DNA of 64,000 nt from NCBI RefSeq assembly GCF_017603825.1, contig NZ_CP072014.1:3286001-3350000 (forward strand), written 5' to 3'. The notes under the pieces are model-generated. The model was not told the DNA's origin and searched no databases. It was given only the letters and a program-made list of their open reading frames with translations. The stretch comes from Arthrobacter crystallopoietes (lineage in GTDB: Bacteria; Actinomycetota; Actinomycetes; Actinomycetales; Micrococcaceae). The position numbers and the translations under genes are program-made. Below are positions 47,556 through 57,075 of the stretch, piece after piece. Within the stretch, counting starts at the first letter, position 1, and each line of letters opens with the position of its first letter.

Positions 47556-47561
47556 ACTTTA
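47556..47561 (-). promoter_or_regulatory. -10 box of the leuS leader transcript
   Basis: TAAAGT lies seven bases upstream of the leader ATG. The -35 is not evident. Confidence 0.4.
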
Positions 47562-47609
47562 CCGCAGATCAGCCGAAGGCTTCCCTCGGCACTCCCGGCC
47601 GGATCAGGT

Positions 47610-49124
47610 TCAGCGCACGTCCTCGTCCACCCAGTCGAACGTCCGGGTCACCGCCTTCTTCCACAGCCGCAGCTGCCGGTCACGCTCGGAGGAGTCCAGC
47701 TGAGGTTCCCAGCGACGGTCCTGAATCCAGTTCGACCGCAGTTCCGCTAGGTCCTGCCAGAATCCCACGGCCAGCCCCGCTGCATAGGCCGCGCCCAGTG
47801 CCGTAGTTTCGGCGACCCTGGGCCGGATGACGGGGACGCCAAGAATGTCTGCTTGGAATTGCATCAACGCATCGTTGGCAACCATCCCGCCGTCGACCTT
47901 CAATTCCGCAAGCGGAACGGCCGAATCCGCGTTGACCGCTTCCAGCACTTCGCGGGTCTGGAATGCAGTGGCCTCCAGGGCGGCCCTGGCGATGTGTGCC
48001 TTCGTGACGAACCGCGTCAGCCCCACCAAGGCTCCGCGGGCATCGGAACGCCAGTAGGGAGCAAAGAGGCCGGAAAATGCGGGCACGAAGTATGCGCCGC
48101 CACTGTCGGGTACCGAGGAAGCCAGCTCCTCGACTTCCCCGGCCGAACCAATGATGCCCAGGTTGTCCCGCAGCCACTGAACCAGCGACCCGGCAACAGC
48201 TATCGAACCTTCAATGGCATAGCGCGGCGCGTCGTCGCCGATCTTGTAGGCGACGGTGGTCAGCAGGCCGTTCGCGGATTCAACGATTTCGCTGCCGGTA
48301 TTGACGATGACAAAACAGCCGGTTCCGTATGTGTTCTTGGCTTCCCCGGCGTCGAAAGCCGCCTGTCCGAAAGTCGCTGCCTGCTGGTCGCCAAGAATCC
48401 CGGCAACGGGAACGTGCCGCAGCAGCTGGGATCCATGGACCGTGCCGTACACCTCGGCAGAAGACTTGATTTCCGGGAGCAGGGAAGCGGGCACGTCGAA
48501 AGCCTCGAGGATCGACCGGTCCCAGGCAAGCGTCTTCAAGTCCATGAACAGCGTCCGGGAAGCGTTCGTGACGTCCGTGACGTGGACTCCGCCGTCCGTT
48601 CCACCCGTCAGGTTCCACAGCACCCAACTGTCCGTGGTGCCGAAAAGGAGCTCGCCGGCGTCGGCCTTGGCCCGGGCGCCCTCCACATTGTCCAGAATCC
48701 ATTTCAGCTTCGTTCCGGCGAAGTACGGCGAAAGCGGCAGTCCGGTAGTTGCCTTGAACCGGTCGCTGCCGCCGTCAGCGGCCAGGGCGTCGCAGATAGG
48801 CTGGGTGCGCATATCCTGCCACACGATGGCGTTGTAAACCGGTTGGCCGGTGTTCCGGTCCCACACCACAGTGGTTTCGCGCTGGTTGGTGATGCCTACG
48901 GCGGCAGTATTGTGGCGGGTCAGATTGGCACGGGCCAGCGCGTTGCCAATGACCTCGCGGGTGTTGTCCCAGATTTCCACCGCATCATGTTCCACCCAGC
49001 CTGGCTGCGGAAAAATCTGCCGGTGTTCCTTCTGGCCGGTCGAAACGATCTGCCCTGCATGGTCAAAAATTATGGCCCGCGAGGACGTGGTCCCCTGGTC
49101 GATCGCCAGAATGTAGTCGGACAA
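47610..49124 (-). CDS. glpK: Glycerol kinase
   Basis: GlpK phosphorylates glycerol to glycerol-3-phosphate. The 504-residue protein has the FGGY features: [16 protein letters not shown] at the N-terminus, [20 protein letters not shown], and the C-terminal FGGY_C signature ([20 protein letters not shown]). The start is most likely TTG at 49124, with AGAGG upstream. No glpF or glpD gene is next to it, unlike many clusters, so it stands alone between the leuS leader and the aldo/keto reductase. Confidence 0.97.
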   Translation of the reverse strand: MSDYILAIDQGTTSSRAIIFDHAGQIVSTGQKEHRQIFPQPGWVEHDAVEIWDNTREVIGNALARANLTRHNTAAVGITNQRETTVVWDRNTGQPVYNAIVWQDMRTQPICDALAADGGSDRFKATTGLPLSPYFAGTKLKWILDNVEGARAKADAGELLFGTTDSWVLWNLTGGTDGGVHVTDVTNASRTLFMDLKTLAWDRSILEAFDVPASLLPEIKSSAEVYGTVHGSQLLRHVPVAGILGDQQAATFGQAAFDAGEAKNTYGTGCFVIVNTGSEIVESANGLLTTVAYKIGDDAPRYAIEGSIAVAGSLVQWLRDNLGIIGSAGEVEELASSVPDSGGAYFVPAFSGLFAPYWRSDARGALVGLTRFVTKAHIARAALEATAFQTREVLEAVNADSAVPLAELKVDGGMVANDALMQFQADILGVPVIRPRVAETTALGAAYAAGLAVGFWQDLAELRSNWIQDRRWEPQLDSSERDRQLRLWKKAVTRTFDWVDEDVR

Positions 49125-49279
49125 AGCAGACCTCTTCCCTAGGACAGGACGCCGGCGCCGGGAGGGCAGCACCGATTGGGCTCGAACCTAGCCCCGCTGC
49201 GGGTGGAGGTCAATTCCTGCCTTGCGCAGATGCGTCTCTTTTACGGCCGTGGTTGGCCGCCGATGCCGGCATTGCTCGG

Positions 49280-49285
49280 TAGAGT
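49280..49285 (+). promoter_or_regulatory. -10 box of the aldo/keto reductase gene
   Basis: TAGAGT at 49280-49285 is followed by seven bases and the ATG at 49293, so the mRNA is probably leaderless. Confidence 0.4.
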
Positions 49286-49292
49286 CTTGTAT

Positions 49293-50132
49293 ATGGGAAC
49301 GGCAGATAAGACGGCGCTGAACAACGGCGTCCTGATGGACCAGCTGGGCTTCGGACTGTACAAAGTTCCGCCGCAGGACGCCGCCGGACTGTGCTACCAG
49401 GCATTGGAATCCGGCTACCGGCATTTCGACACTGCCGCTCTGTACGCCAACGAGGCCGGCGTGGGTGAGGCGATCCGCCGGTTCACCGCCGAGGAACCGG
49501 AATTCAGTCGCGACGACATTTTCGTCACCAGCAAGGTATGGAATGACAGCCACGGCTACGACGCGGCGCTGCGCGCCTTTGACGCATCGCTGGCCATGCT
49601 AGGGCTCGACTACCTCGACCTGTACCTGATCCATTGGCCGCAGCCGGAACGGGCACTGTACGTGGACACCTACCGCGCCCTGGAACGCCTCTACCATGAG
49701 GGACGCGTCCGGGCCATCGGCGTTTCCAACTTCCAGCCGGCCCATCTTGAGGAATTGTTGAAAAACTGCGACGTGGTACCTGCGGTCAACCAGATCGAGC
49801 TCCATCCGTGGCTCCAGCAAGAGCAGTTGCGGGAGCTGCACGCCGCCCACGGAATCCGGACGGTCGCCTGGAGCCCCCTGGGGCGGGGAAAAGTGCTGTC
49901 CGACCCCGTGGTCGCGGAATTGGCTCAGGAGCTGGGCAGGACTCCGGCCCAGATAGTGCTGCGCTGGCATTTGCAGCTCGGCAACGTGGCCATCCCGAAG
50001 GCGAGCTCACTGCAGCGAATTCAGGAGAACTTCAAGGTGTGGGACTTCGCCCTCGATCCCGCAGCCATGCAGCGGCTCGGCGGGCTCGAGCGGAACGGCC
50101 GGATCGGTTCCCACCCGGACGAGGTGAACTAG
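49293..50132 (+). CDS. Aldo/keto reductase
   Basis: The 279-residue NADPH-dependent reductase of the AKR5-like group has the tetrad Asp (GYRHFDTAALYANE), Tyr (same segment), Lys (VTSKVW) and His (LIHWPQPERA), and the cofactor loop AIPKASSLQRIQENFKVWDF. It opens MGTADKTALNNGVLMDQLGF. Substrate is not predictable; related enzymes reduce 2,5-diketo-D-gluconate or methylglyoxal. The hydrolase gene begins three bases after its stop, so they are one transcript. The frame extends upstream but lacks a good start. Confidence 0.93.
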   Translation: MGTADKTALNNGVLMDQLGFGLYKVPPQDAAGLCYQALESGYRHFDTAALYANEAGVGEAIRRFTAEEPEFSRDDIFVTSKVWNDSHGYDAALRAFDASLAMLGLDYLDLYLIHWPQPERALYVDTYRALERLYHEGRVRAIGVSNFQPAHLEELLKNCDVVPAVNQIELHPWLQQEQLRELHAAHGIRTVAWSPLGRGKVLSDPVVAELAQELGRTPAQIVLRWHLQLGNVAIPKASSLQRIQENFKVWDFALDPAAMQRLGGLERNGRIGSHPDEVN

Positions 50133-50135
50133 CGC

Positions 50136-51017
50136 GTGCCCGCCACCAAAGACCGTGCCGTCCGCCGTGCCCTCAATCTGGACTCGGGGGAAGTAGCCTA
50201 CTGGGAGTACCCGGCCCAGACCCCGAAAGGTAAATCGGACATTCTGGTCGTTCATGGCTTCCGTGGCGACCACCATGGCCTGGAACTGGTCGCCCAGTCG
50301 CTCCCCGGGCACCGGATTGTCTCCCCCGATCTGCCCGGCTTCGGCGCCTCCGCACCGTTCTCGGGGCGCCGGCACAGCGTGGAAAGCTACGCGGAGTTCG
50401 TGGCGGACTTCGCAGCCGCTCTGGCACTGGGGCCGGACACCGTCATCATCGGCCATTCGTTCGGCTCGATTATCGTCAGCCATCAGCTGGCGGCACACCC
50501 GGGTTCGTTCCGGGCAGCCGTGCTGATTAATCCGATCAGCGAACCCGCTCTCAAGGGGCCGAAGGCGGTGGCCTCACGGCTCGCGGAATTCTACTATTAC
50601 CTCGCGGCAAAGCTGCCCGAAAAGCCAGGAATGCGTCTGCTTCAGCACCCGCTGATTGTCCGGGTCATGAGCATCATGATGGCCAAGACCAAGGACCGGC
50701 AGCTGCGCCGGTACATTCACGGACAGCACGACACGTACTTCAGCGCCTTCGCCAACCGGGACGTTGTCCTCGAAGCGTTCCGGGCCTCCATTTCCCACGA
50801 CGTTCTTGAGGTAGCGCCGCGGCTGGAACTGCCGGTGCTCCTGATCGCCGGCCGGAAGGACGATCTGGGCTCGGTGGACAGCCAGCAGCAGCTGGCGGCA
50901 CAGCTGCCGGACAGCCATTTGGAAATGATCGACGGCGTGGGCCACCTCATCCACTACGAGGCGCCGGATATTGCGGCCGCCATGATCACCGAGTTCCTCG
51001 AGGGGCTGGAGCGGTGA
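50136..51017 (+). CDS. Alpha/beta hydrolase
   Basis: This 293-residue protein has the alpha/beta hydrolase fold: oxyanion region LVVHGFRGDHHG, the nucleophile elbow GHSFGS, Asp in LLIAGRKDDLGSVD, and His in GVGHLIHYEAPD. A weakly hydrophobic cap lies between. It is most like esterases or haloalkane-dehalogenase-like members; substrate unknown. It starts at GTG 50136, three bases after the reductase stop, and its stop overlaps the glycosyltransferase start as GTGA. Confidence 0.88.
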   Translation: MPATKDRAVRRALNLDSGEVAYWEYPAQTPKGKSDILVVHGFRGDHHGLELVAQSLPGHRIVSPDLPGFGASAPFSGRRHSVESYAEFVADFAAALALGPDTVIIGHSFGSIIVSHQLAAHPGSFRAAVLINPISEPALKGPKAVASRLAEFYYYLAAKLPEKPGMRLLQHPLIVRVMSIMMAKTKDRQLRRYIHGQHDTYFSAFANRDVVLEAFRASISHDVLEVAPRLELPVLLIAGRKDDLGSVDSQQQLAAQLPDSHLEMIDGVGHLIHYEAPDIAAAMITEFLEGLER

Positions 51018-52096
51018 AGCTTGTCGTCGACGCCCGTTATACGCGCACCGACCAGCTGGATGGCATCAGCCGCTACGGCTCCAATCTGATCTCGGCTGCC
51101 TCAAAACTGACCGAAGTGCTGATGCTCATCAACGACGAACGGCAGTTGCAGTTCCTGCCCGACAACGTCCCGTGGGTCAAGATCAACAGTCCCCTCTCCC
51201 CTGCCGAGCTCCTCGTGGCGCGCCGGATCAACAAACTGGGCGCCGACGTCGTTTTTTGTCCCATGCAGACCATGGGCAGCTTCGGCAGGCGCTACGGCCT
51301 GATACTGACCATCCACGATCTGATCTATTACCGCCACCCCAAGCCGCCGGGATTTTTGCCGCTGCCGGTCAGGCTGCTGTGGCGGGTCTACCACAAGGCG
51401 TACTGGCCGCAGCGCCTGCTGCTCAACCGGGCCGACACCGTTGCGACCATCAGCCGGACCACCCGGTCGCTGCTGCAGCAAACCAGGCTCACCCGGCGCG
51501 AGGTCCGGATCGTTTCCAACGCCGCCCAACCGCTGGGACCACCGCGGGATCCGTCGGCGGCCGTGGGCAAGGACTTGCTCTACATGGGGTCCTACATGCC
51601 CTACAAGAATGTGGAGACGCTGGTCGATGCGATGGCGCTGCTGCCCGGCTACCGGCTGCATCTGCTCAGCCCCATCCAAGCGCCGAGGCGCGAAGAGCTG
51701 GCGGACCGCGCGGCGGATGCCGCACAGCTGGTCTTCCACAACGGGATTTCCGACGGCGACTACCTGCACCTCCTGCACGAAGCCTCCGCGCTGGTCACGC
51801 TGTCCAGGGACGAAGGCTACGGGTTGCCGCTCATCGAGGCCATGGCCGCCGGAACACCCGTGATCGCCAGCGACATTCCCATTTTCCGGGAGGTCGCCGA
51901 AAATGTGGCGCTGCATGTGGATCCGGACGATCCTGAAGCCTTCGCCGCCGCGGTCCGCGAACTGGAGGATCCGGAACGGCGGCGTCGTGCATCGGCCGAG
52001 GGAGTGCTCCGCGCCGCAGAGTATGACTGGGACAGCTCGGCAGCGCAGCTGGTAGCGGCTGCCGAAGAGGTTCTGGCCAGGCGCCGGGCGGGCTAG
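51014..52096 (+). CDS. Glycosyltransferase, family 4 type
   Basis: A GT-B glycosyltransferase of 360 residues. The N-terminal domain starts MKLVVDARYTRTDQLDGISR and has ILTIHDLIYYRHPKPPGFLP. The donor-binding domain has LYMGSYMPYKNVETLVDAMA and LSRDEGYGLPLIEAMAAGTP with the EGYGLPLIEAM pattern, where the first Glu of the EX7E motif sits. The final helices are basic. The translational overlap with the hydrolase suggests joint work on a lipid or polysaccharide, not identified. It converges with priA with a four-base overlap of the stops. Confidence 0.9.
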   Translation: MKLVVDARYTRTDQLDGISRYGSNLISAASKLTEVLMLINDERQLQFLPDNVPWVKINSPLSPAELLVARRINKLGADVVFCPMQTMGSFGRRYGLILTIHDLIYYRHPKPPGFLPLPVRLLWRVYHKAYWPQRLLLNRADTVATISRTTRSLLQQTRLTRREVRIVSNAAQPLGPPRDPSAAVGKDLLYMGSYMPYKNVETLVDAMALLPGYRLHLLSPIQAPRREELADRAADAAQLVFHNGISDGDYLHLLHEASALVTLSRDEGYGLPLIEAMAAGTPVIASDIPIFREVAENVALHVDPDDPEAFAAAVRELEDPERRRRASAEGVLRAAEYDWDSSAAQLVAAAEEVLARRRAG

Positions 52097-54219
52097 AGCA
52101 GATCCAGGCCGTCACAGCGGACCTGGACTGGTTCCGCCAACCGCTTGGCGGAGACGGCCGCCTTTCTGGCCCGAAGGGCTCCGGTCACGGTATTCCCCTG
52201 CTGGTAGCTGAAGAACAACAGCAGGCGGTGGTGTCCGGCCGCGGCCGCATAATTCTCCAGTTCTGTGGGGCCCACCGTACGGACATCGCCGGGGAGGTCC
52301 AGTCCGGACATAAACGTCTCAATTCCGGCTGTCGAACCTGTAATGGCGGCGATCCTGAGCGCGGGAGGCAGCTGCAGTTCACGCCGCAACGCGAGCTCCC
52401 GTGAAGCGGCCCCGGCTGGATCCCAACGCACCAGTTGCCCGACCACCGAGTCATTGTCGGCCGTGATCACCACTGTCCCGCCCTCGGCTGCTGGACGGAC
52501 CAGCGACGCGGCCGTGAACCAGCGGCGCAGCGCATCTTCGGGAGCGCGCAGGGACTCACGGCTCAGCAGCGAGTTGCCATCCAGCAGCAGGGCCGCGGCA
52601 TATCCGCCGGCCACCGCGGGCTCCGCCCCGGGCGTCGCGACCACCACCGCTTTGCCGGCCTTGACTGTGGCCTTTACATGATCACCCGCTGAAGAGATGA
52701 CAGTTGCCCCGGGAAAGGCCCGGCCGAGCTCCTCTGCCGTTCGCGAGGCCCCGATGACCAATGCCCGCAGTCTGCCCGAACCGCAAACACCGCAGCGCCA
52801 GTGAGCGGCCAGCCGGCCACACCACCGGCAGGTCAGAGCTGTTCCGTGACCGGGTTGCCCGAGCGGTCCCTGGCATTCGGTGCAGCGGGCCGGTGTGCGG
52901 CAGTCCTGGCAGGCCATGGCCGGTGAGAAGCCTGTGCGTGCGACCTGTACCAGGACAGGCCCGTGTTCGAGTCCCTCCCTGGCTGCCCGCCATGCCGCTT
53001 GCGGAAGCCTCGCATGGCGGAGCAGAGGATCGCGTTCCTGCTGGAACGTATCGGCGGTGTTGACTACCCGGGGCGTGAGTGTACGCAACACCGGCCGGTC
53101 AGCCTGCAGGGGCTGGGCCCAGCCGGTTTCAACAAGCCGCTGGCTCTCCGTACTGCGGGCGATCCCTGCCAGCAAGGCGGCGCAGCCGGTTTGCTCCGCG
53201 CGCAGCAGCAGGACCTCACGCGTGTGCTGGTAGGGGGCACGCTGTTCGACATACAGATCATCGCCGTCGTCCCAGATCGCAACCAGGCCCAGCTCACGGA
53301 CCGGCGCGTAGGCCGCGGACCGGGTGCCGATCGCGACCTTGACGGTACCGTGCAGCAGATTCAGGTAGTTTCGGTAGCGCGGGGTCGGACCGTCCTCGGC
53401 GCTCAGCCGCACGAACGCCTCGGCACCGATCGTCGCCTCGAGCGCCTCGCCCAGCAGGTCAAGATCCTTGGCATCAGGGACAACCACCAGGGCACCTCGT
53501 CCGCTGGTCAGCGTCGCCGCTACGGCCGCTGCCAACTGGCGTGTCCAGGATGCAGGCCCGTAGGACTTATGGCTCGAAAGTACCGCCCGTGGCGACTCTC
53601 CGGCGGCCAGATGTGCCAGAAACGCAGCAGCGCTGCGGTAGCCGGCAAAGCAAACCGCCGGGTCCGCAGCATACGCTGGCGCGTTGTCTGCGCCGGCTTC
53701 CGGGTCCGGCTCTTCAGCCCGCCCCGGCCCTTTCCCTGCCGGCGCCCCGGGCATGAGCCGGCCCGCTGCCGCGAACTCCTTGTCCACCTTGGCCACCCGC
53801 GGAGGGATCGCAGCCCGGATCACGTCGCTGAGCGTGCCGGCGTACCGCCTGGCCAACGCGCCCGCCAGCTCGAGCAGCTCCGGGGTCAGGACCGGCTGGG
53901 CGGACACTACCTTCGCCAGCGGGCTGAGCCGGACCCCCTCCGCGGCTTCTGACTTGCGTCCGATGATGTAGCCGCTGATCTCCTGCCCGCCGAAACGCGC
54001 TTTGATGCGTGCCCCAGGGACCGCGTCCGCTGCGGCTTCCTGCGGAACCAGATAGTCGAAAACGCGGTCCAGATGCGGCACCGCGGACTCGATCAAAACT
54101 TCGGCCACCGGGTTCTCGCCGGCTGGCACGGTGGCGCCGCGCGGTTTGGCAGGCGAGGCGAATCCCTGCAGCAGAGACAGCTGGACGGCCTCGTCCCGTG
54201 GGGCTGATCCGTCTGTCAC
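52093..54219 (-). CDS. priA: Primosomal protein N' (PriA-like), helicase motifs degenerate
   Basis: This 708-residue protein has the PriA layout: an N-terminal 3'-DNA-binding domain (VAEVLIESAVPHLDRVFDYL), a central ATPase-like region, a zinc region with eight cysteines (CQDCRTPARCTECQ to CRWCGRLAAHWRCGVC) and a C-terminal domain (RELALRRELQLPPALRIAAI). The Walker A (expected GSGKT) is replaced by SSHKSYGPASW and the DEEH box by WDDGDD. This is known of actinobacterial PriA, and suggests that it does not work as a helicase. The start is GTG at 54219, seven bases after the metK stop. Confidence 0.9.
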   Translation of the reverse strand: MTDGSAPRDEAVQLSLLQGFASPAKPRGATVPAGENPVAEVLIESAVPHLDRVFDYLVPQEAAADAVPGARIKARFGGQEISGYIIGRKSEAAEGVRLSPLAKVVSAQPVLTPELLELAGALARRYAGTLSDVIRAAIPPRVAKVDKEFAAAGRLMPGAPAGKGPGRAEEPDPEAGADNAPAYAADPAVCFAGYRSAAAFLAHLAAGESPRAVLSSHKSYGPASWTRQLAAAVAATLTSGRGALVVVPDAKDLDLLGEALEATIGAEAFVRLSAEDGPTPRYRNYLNLLHGTVKVAIGTRSAAYAPVRELGLVAIWDDGDDLYVEQRAPYQHTREVLLLRAEQTGCAALLAGIARSTESQRLVETGWAQPLQADRPVLRTLTPRVVNTADTFQQERDPLLRHARLPQAAWRAAREGLEHGPVLVQVARTGFSPAMACQDCRTPARCTECQGPLGQPGHGTALTCRWCGRLAAHWRCGVCGSGRLRALVIGASRTAEELGRAFPGATVISSAGDHVKATVKAGKAVVVATPGAEPAVAGGYAAALLLDGNSLLSRESLRAPEDALRRWFTAASLVRPAAEGGTVVITADNDSVVGQLVRWDPAGAASRELALRRELQLPPALRIAAITGSTAGIETFMSGLDLPGDVRTVGPTELENYAAAAGHHRLLLFFSYQQGNTVTGALRARKAAVSAKRLAEPVQVRCDGLDLL

Positions 54220-54226
54220 GCTGGTC

Positions 54227-55432
54227 TCAGGCGCTAAAATAGCTGCGCAGTGCCTCAGCCCTGTCCGTGCGTTCCCAGGTGAAGTCTTCCTGCTCGCGGC
54301 CGAAATGCCCGTGCGCCGCGGTCTGCAGGTAGATGGGACGCTTGAGCTGCAGGTCGTTGATGATGCCCAGCGGCCGCAGGTCGAAGACTTCCTGGACGGC
54401 GTCTGCGATGCGCAGCGGATCCACTGTCTCGGTGCCGAACGTCTCCACATAAATACCGACCGGCCGTGCCATTCCGATGGCGTAGGCAATCTGGATTTCG
54501 GCCCGGCGGGCCAAACCGGCAGCCACAACGTTCTTGGCCACCCAACGCATGGCGTAGGCTGCCGAGCGGTCGACCTTGGACGGATCCTTGCCGCTGAACG
54601 CGCCGCCGCCGTGGCGGGCCATTCCGCCGTAGGTATCCACAATGATCTTGCGACCGGTCAGCCCGGCGTCCCCCACCGGGCCGCCGATGACGAACTCTCC
54701 GCCCGGGTTCAGAATATGGCGGACGTCGGAAACGTCCAGGTTCGAGTTGGCCAGCACCGGTTCAATGACGTACTTGGACAGGTCCGCCCGCAGGTGGTCG
54801 AGATCCACGCCGGCTTCGTGCTGGCTTGAGATGACCACGGTATCAACGGAAACCGGCTTGTCGCCGTCGTACCCTACGGTGACCTGGGTCTTGCCGTCAG
54901 GGCGCAGGTACGGCAGCGTGGCGTCCTTGCGGACTTCCGTCAGTTTCTCGGAAAGCCGGTGCGCCAGCCAGATCGGTGCCGGCATGAACACCTCGGTCTC
55001 GTCGCTGGCGTAGCCGAACATGATGCCCTGGTCGCCGGCGCCTTGGGCGTCGTAGTCGTCCTGCTGCGTGCCCTCGCGGCCCTCCAGAGAGTTGAACACA
55101 CCGGATGCGATGTCCGTCGACTGCTGGCCGATGGACACGGAGACGCCGCAGCGGGCGCCGTCGAAGCCCTTGTCGGAAGAGTTGTAGCCGATGTTCAGGA
55201 TGGTTTCGCGGACAATCTGCGGAATCTCCACGTAGCCCTGAGTCGTCACTTCGCCGGCCACATGGACCAACCCCGTTGTGGCGAGTGTCTCCACGGCGAC
55301 GCGCGAGTCCGGATCTTCACGGAGCAGCGCATCGAGAATGGCGTCCGAGATCTGGTCGCAGATCTTGTCCGGATGCCCTTCAGTGACGGACTCGGAGGTA
55401 AAAAGCCGCAGGGGGGAAGCAGAAGAAGTCAC
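54227..55432 (-). CDS. metK: S-adenosylmethionine synthetase
   Basis: MetK makes SAM from methionine and ATP. The 401-residue protein has [16 protein letters not shown] (N-terminal metal and ATP site), [16 protein letters not shown] and [20 protein letters not shown]. The start is GTG at 55432. It lies between coaBC and priA on the same strand. No SAM riboswitch could be recognised in the 67-base gap upstream. Confidence 0.98.
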   Translation of the reverse strand: MTSSASPLRLFTSESVTEGHPDKICDQISDAILDALLREDPDSRVAVETLATTGLVHVAGEVTTQGYVEIPQIVRETILNIGYNSSDKGFDGARCGVSVSIGQQSTDIASGVFNSLEGREGTQQDDYDAQGAGDQGIMFGYASDETEVFMPAPIWLAHRLSEKLTEVRKDATLPYLRPDGKTQVTVGYDGDKPVSVDTVVISSQHEAGVDLDHLRADLSKYVIEPVLANSNLDVSDVRHILNPGGEFVIGGPVGDAGLTGRKIIVDTYGGMARHGGGAFSGKDPSKVDRSAAYAMRWVAKNVVAAGLARRAEIQIAYAIGMARPVGIYVETFGTETVDPLRIADAVQEVFDLRPLGIINDLQLKRPIYLQTAAHGHFGREQEDFTWERTDRAEALRSYFSA

Positions 55433-55499
55433 AGAGATACCTTACTTGGTCTTAAGCCGCAGCTGCCGCGCCTGTCAACAGGCAGCGGGGGCGCAATGG

Positions 55500-56726
55500 T
55501 CAGGAGACGAGCTCCGCGGCCACCCGTTCGATGATGGCCCGGGCCACGGTGTCCTTGCCGCCGGCCGCCACCTGCGGCTCAGCGCCGGAATTATCGAGAA
55601 TACTGACGGCCGTTCGGTCCTGACCGAATACCAGATCCCGGCCCACCTGGTTCAGCACCAGCAGGTCGCAGCCCTTGCGGGCCAGCTTTTGGCGTGCGTA
55701 GCCCAACACATCGCTGCTGCTGTCCCCGGTTTCAGCGGCAAAGCCGACGATCAACGCCGGGCCCGTTCCACTGTCGCGCCGGACCTGCACAATTTCCTGC
55801 AGGATGTCCGGGTTGCGCACCAGGGTGATGACTGGATCCGCGGCGTCGTCGCGCTTCTTGATCTTGGTTTCGGCTGCCTCCGCCGGACGGAAGTCAGCCA
55901 CGGCAGCAGCCATAATAACGACGTCGGCACGCGCCGACGCTTCAAGCGTCGCCGTCCGCAGCTGCAGGGCAGTTTCCACACGCGTGGTCTTGACGCCCTC
56001 CGGCGGCGCAACATCCATATGGGCAGCGATAAGTTCCACCTCGGCGCCGGCAGCCGCCGCGGCCCGTGCCAACGCGACGCCTTGCTTTCCCGACGAGCGG
56101 TTGCCCAGGAAGCGCACCGGATCCAACGGTTCGCGGGTTCCGCCTGCGGTGATGACCACACGCTTGCCGAGCAGCATGGTGGTGCCTGCGGCTGCCCGGC
56201 TTTCGCCGAGCTGCCCAAGGGCGAATTCGAAGATTTCCTCCGGCTCGGGCAACCGGCCGGGCCCGGTGTCCTTACCGGTCAGCCTGCCGACAGCCGGATC
56301 CATGACGAGGGCCCCGCGGCCACGAAGCGTGGCAATATTCGTTTGCGTCGCCGGATGCTGCCACATTTCGGTGTGCATGGCCGGAACGAAAACCACCGGC
56401 CCCCGGGCCATCAGCAGCGTATTGGTCAGCAGGTCATCGGCCAGGCCCGCGGCGGCACGTGCAAGCACATCCGCTGTGGCAGGAGCCACCACCACCAGGT
56501 CAGCGTCCTGGCCGAGCCGCACGTGGTTCACGGTGTCCACCGCGTCAAAAACGGTGGTAGACACCGGCTGGCCGGAGAGTGCTTCCCAGGTGGCGCGTCC
56601 GACGAACTTCTCGGCGGCCGCGGTCGGAACCACGGTGACCTGGTGTCCGGCTTCCTTAAACAGTCGGAGCAGGGATGCGGACTTGTAGGCGGCGATACCG
56701 CCGCCTACACCTAGAATGATCCGCAT
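55500..56726 (-). CDS. coaBC: Bifunctional phosphopantothenoylcysteine decarboxylase / phosphopantothenate-cysteine ligase
   Basis: CoaBC carries out two steps of coenzyme A synthesis. The 408-residue protein has the N-terminal flavin-dependent CoaC domain (ILGVGGGIAAYKSASLLRLF, PAMHTEMWQHPATQTNIATL, with His in place of the usual Asn in the PAMN motif) and the C-terminal CoaB domain (VVITAGGTREPLDPVRFLGN, RSSGKQGVALARAA and KIKKRDD). The order rpoZ-coaBC-metK-priA is conserved in actinobacteria. The ATG at 56726 fits relatives. Confidence 0.96.
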   Translation of the reverse strand: MRIILGVGGGIAAYKSASLLRLFKEAGHQVTVVPTAAAEKFVGRATWEALSGQPVSTTVFDAVDTVNHVRLGQDADLVVVAPATADVLARAAAGLADDLLTNTLLMARGPVVFVPAMHTEMWQHPATQTNIATLRGRGALVMDPAVGRLTGKDTGPGRLPEPEEIFEFALGQLGESRAAAGTTMLLGKRVVITAGGTREPLDPVRFLGNRSSGKQGVALARAAAAAGAEVELIAAHMDVAPPEGVKTTRVETALQLRTATLEASARADVVIMAAAVADFRPAEAAETKIKKRDDAADPVITLVRNPDILQEIVQVRRDSGTGPALIVGFAAETGDSSSDVLGYARQKLARKGCDLLVLNQVGRDLVFGQDRTAVSILDNSGAEPQVAAGGKDTVARAIIERVAAELVS

Positions 56727-56762
56727 TCCTGCTCCGTTACCGTGTTGAGTTGTTGCCTGTTA

Positions 56763-57026
56763 CTACTCTGCAGCCGGTTCGACCGGCTTGGAAACCAGCA
56801 GGCCATCGTTGATCTCGCGCAGGGCGATGGACAGCGGCTTCTCGTTCAGCTTGGTGTCCACCAGCGGGCCAACGTACTCGAACAGGCCCTCATGCAGCTG
56901 CGAGTAGTAAGCGTTGATCTGGCGGGCGCGCTTGGCACCGTAGATCACCAGGGCATACTTCGAGTCCGTCGTCTCCAGCAGGGAGTCGATCGGCGGATTA
57001 ATGATGCCTTCGAGGTTAGTCGACAC
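56763..57026 (-). CDS. rpoZ: RNA polymerase omega subunit
   Basis: Omega helps assemble and stabilise RNA polymerase. The 87-residue protein has the conserved [32 protein letters not shown] (the MARVT-like Y region) and [15 protein letters not shown]. It starts at GTG 57026 and is located between gmk and coaBC, as in other actinobacteria. Its transcript probably continues into coaBC, 36 bases away. Confidence 0.96.
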   Translation of the reverse strand: MSTNLEGIINPPIDSLLETTDSKYALVIYGAKRARQINAYYSQLHEGLFEYVGPLVDTKLNEKPLSIALREINDGLLVSKPVEPAAE

Positions 57027-57075
57027 TTATTCTCCAAAAAATTCTGTAGGTATCTGCTTCACTGACGGTCGCGGT

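Noticed and set aside
47853-49142. Open frame of 429 residues antisense to glpK
   Set aside because: glpK motifs are complete; the antisense frame has no domain and no ribosome site.
55433-55499. SAM riboswitch upstream of metK
   Set aside because: The 67-base gap is too short and shows no SAM-box pattern.
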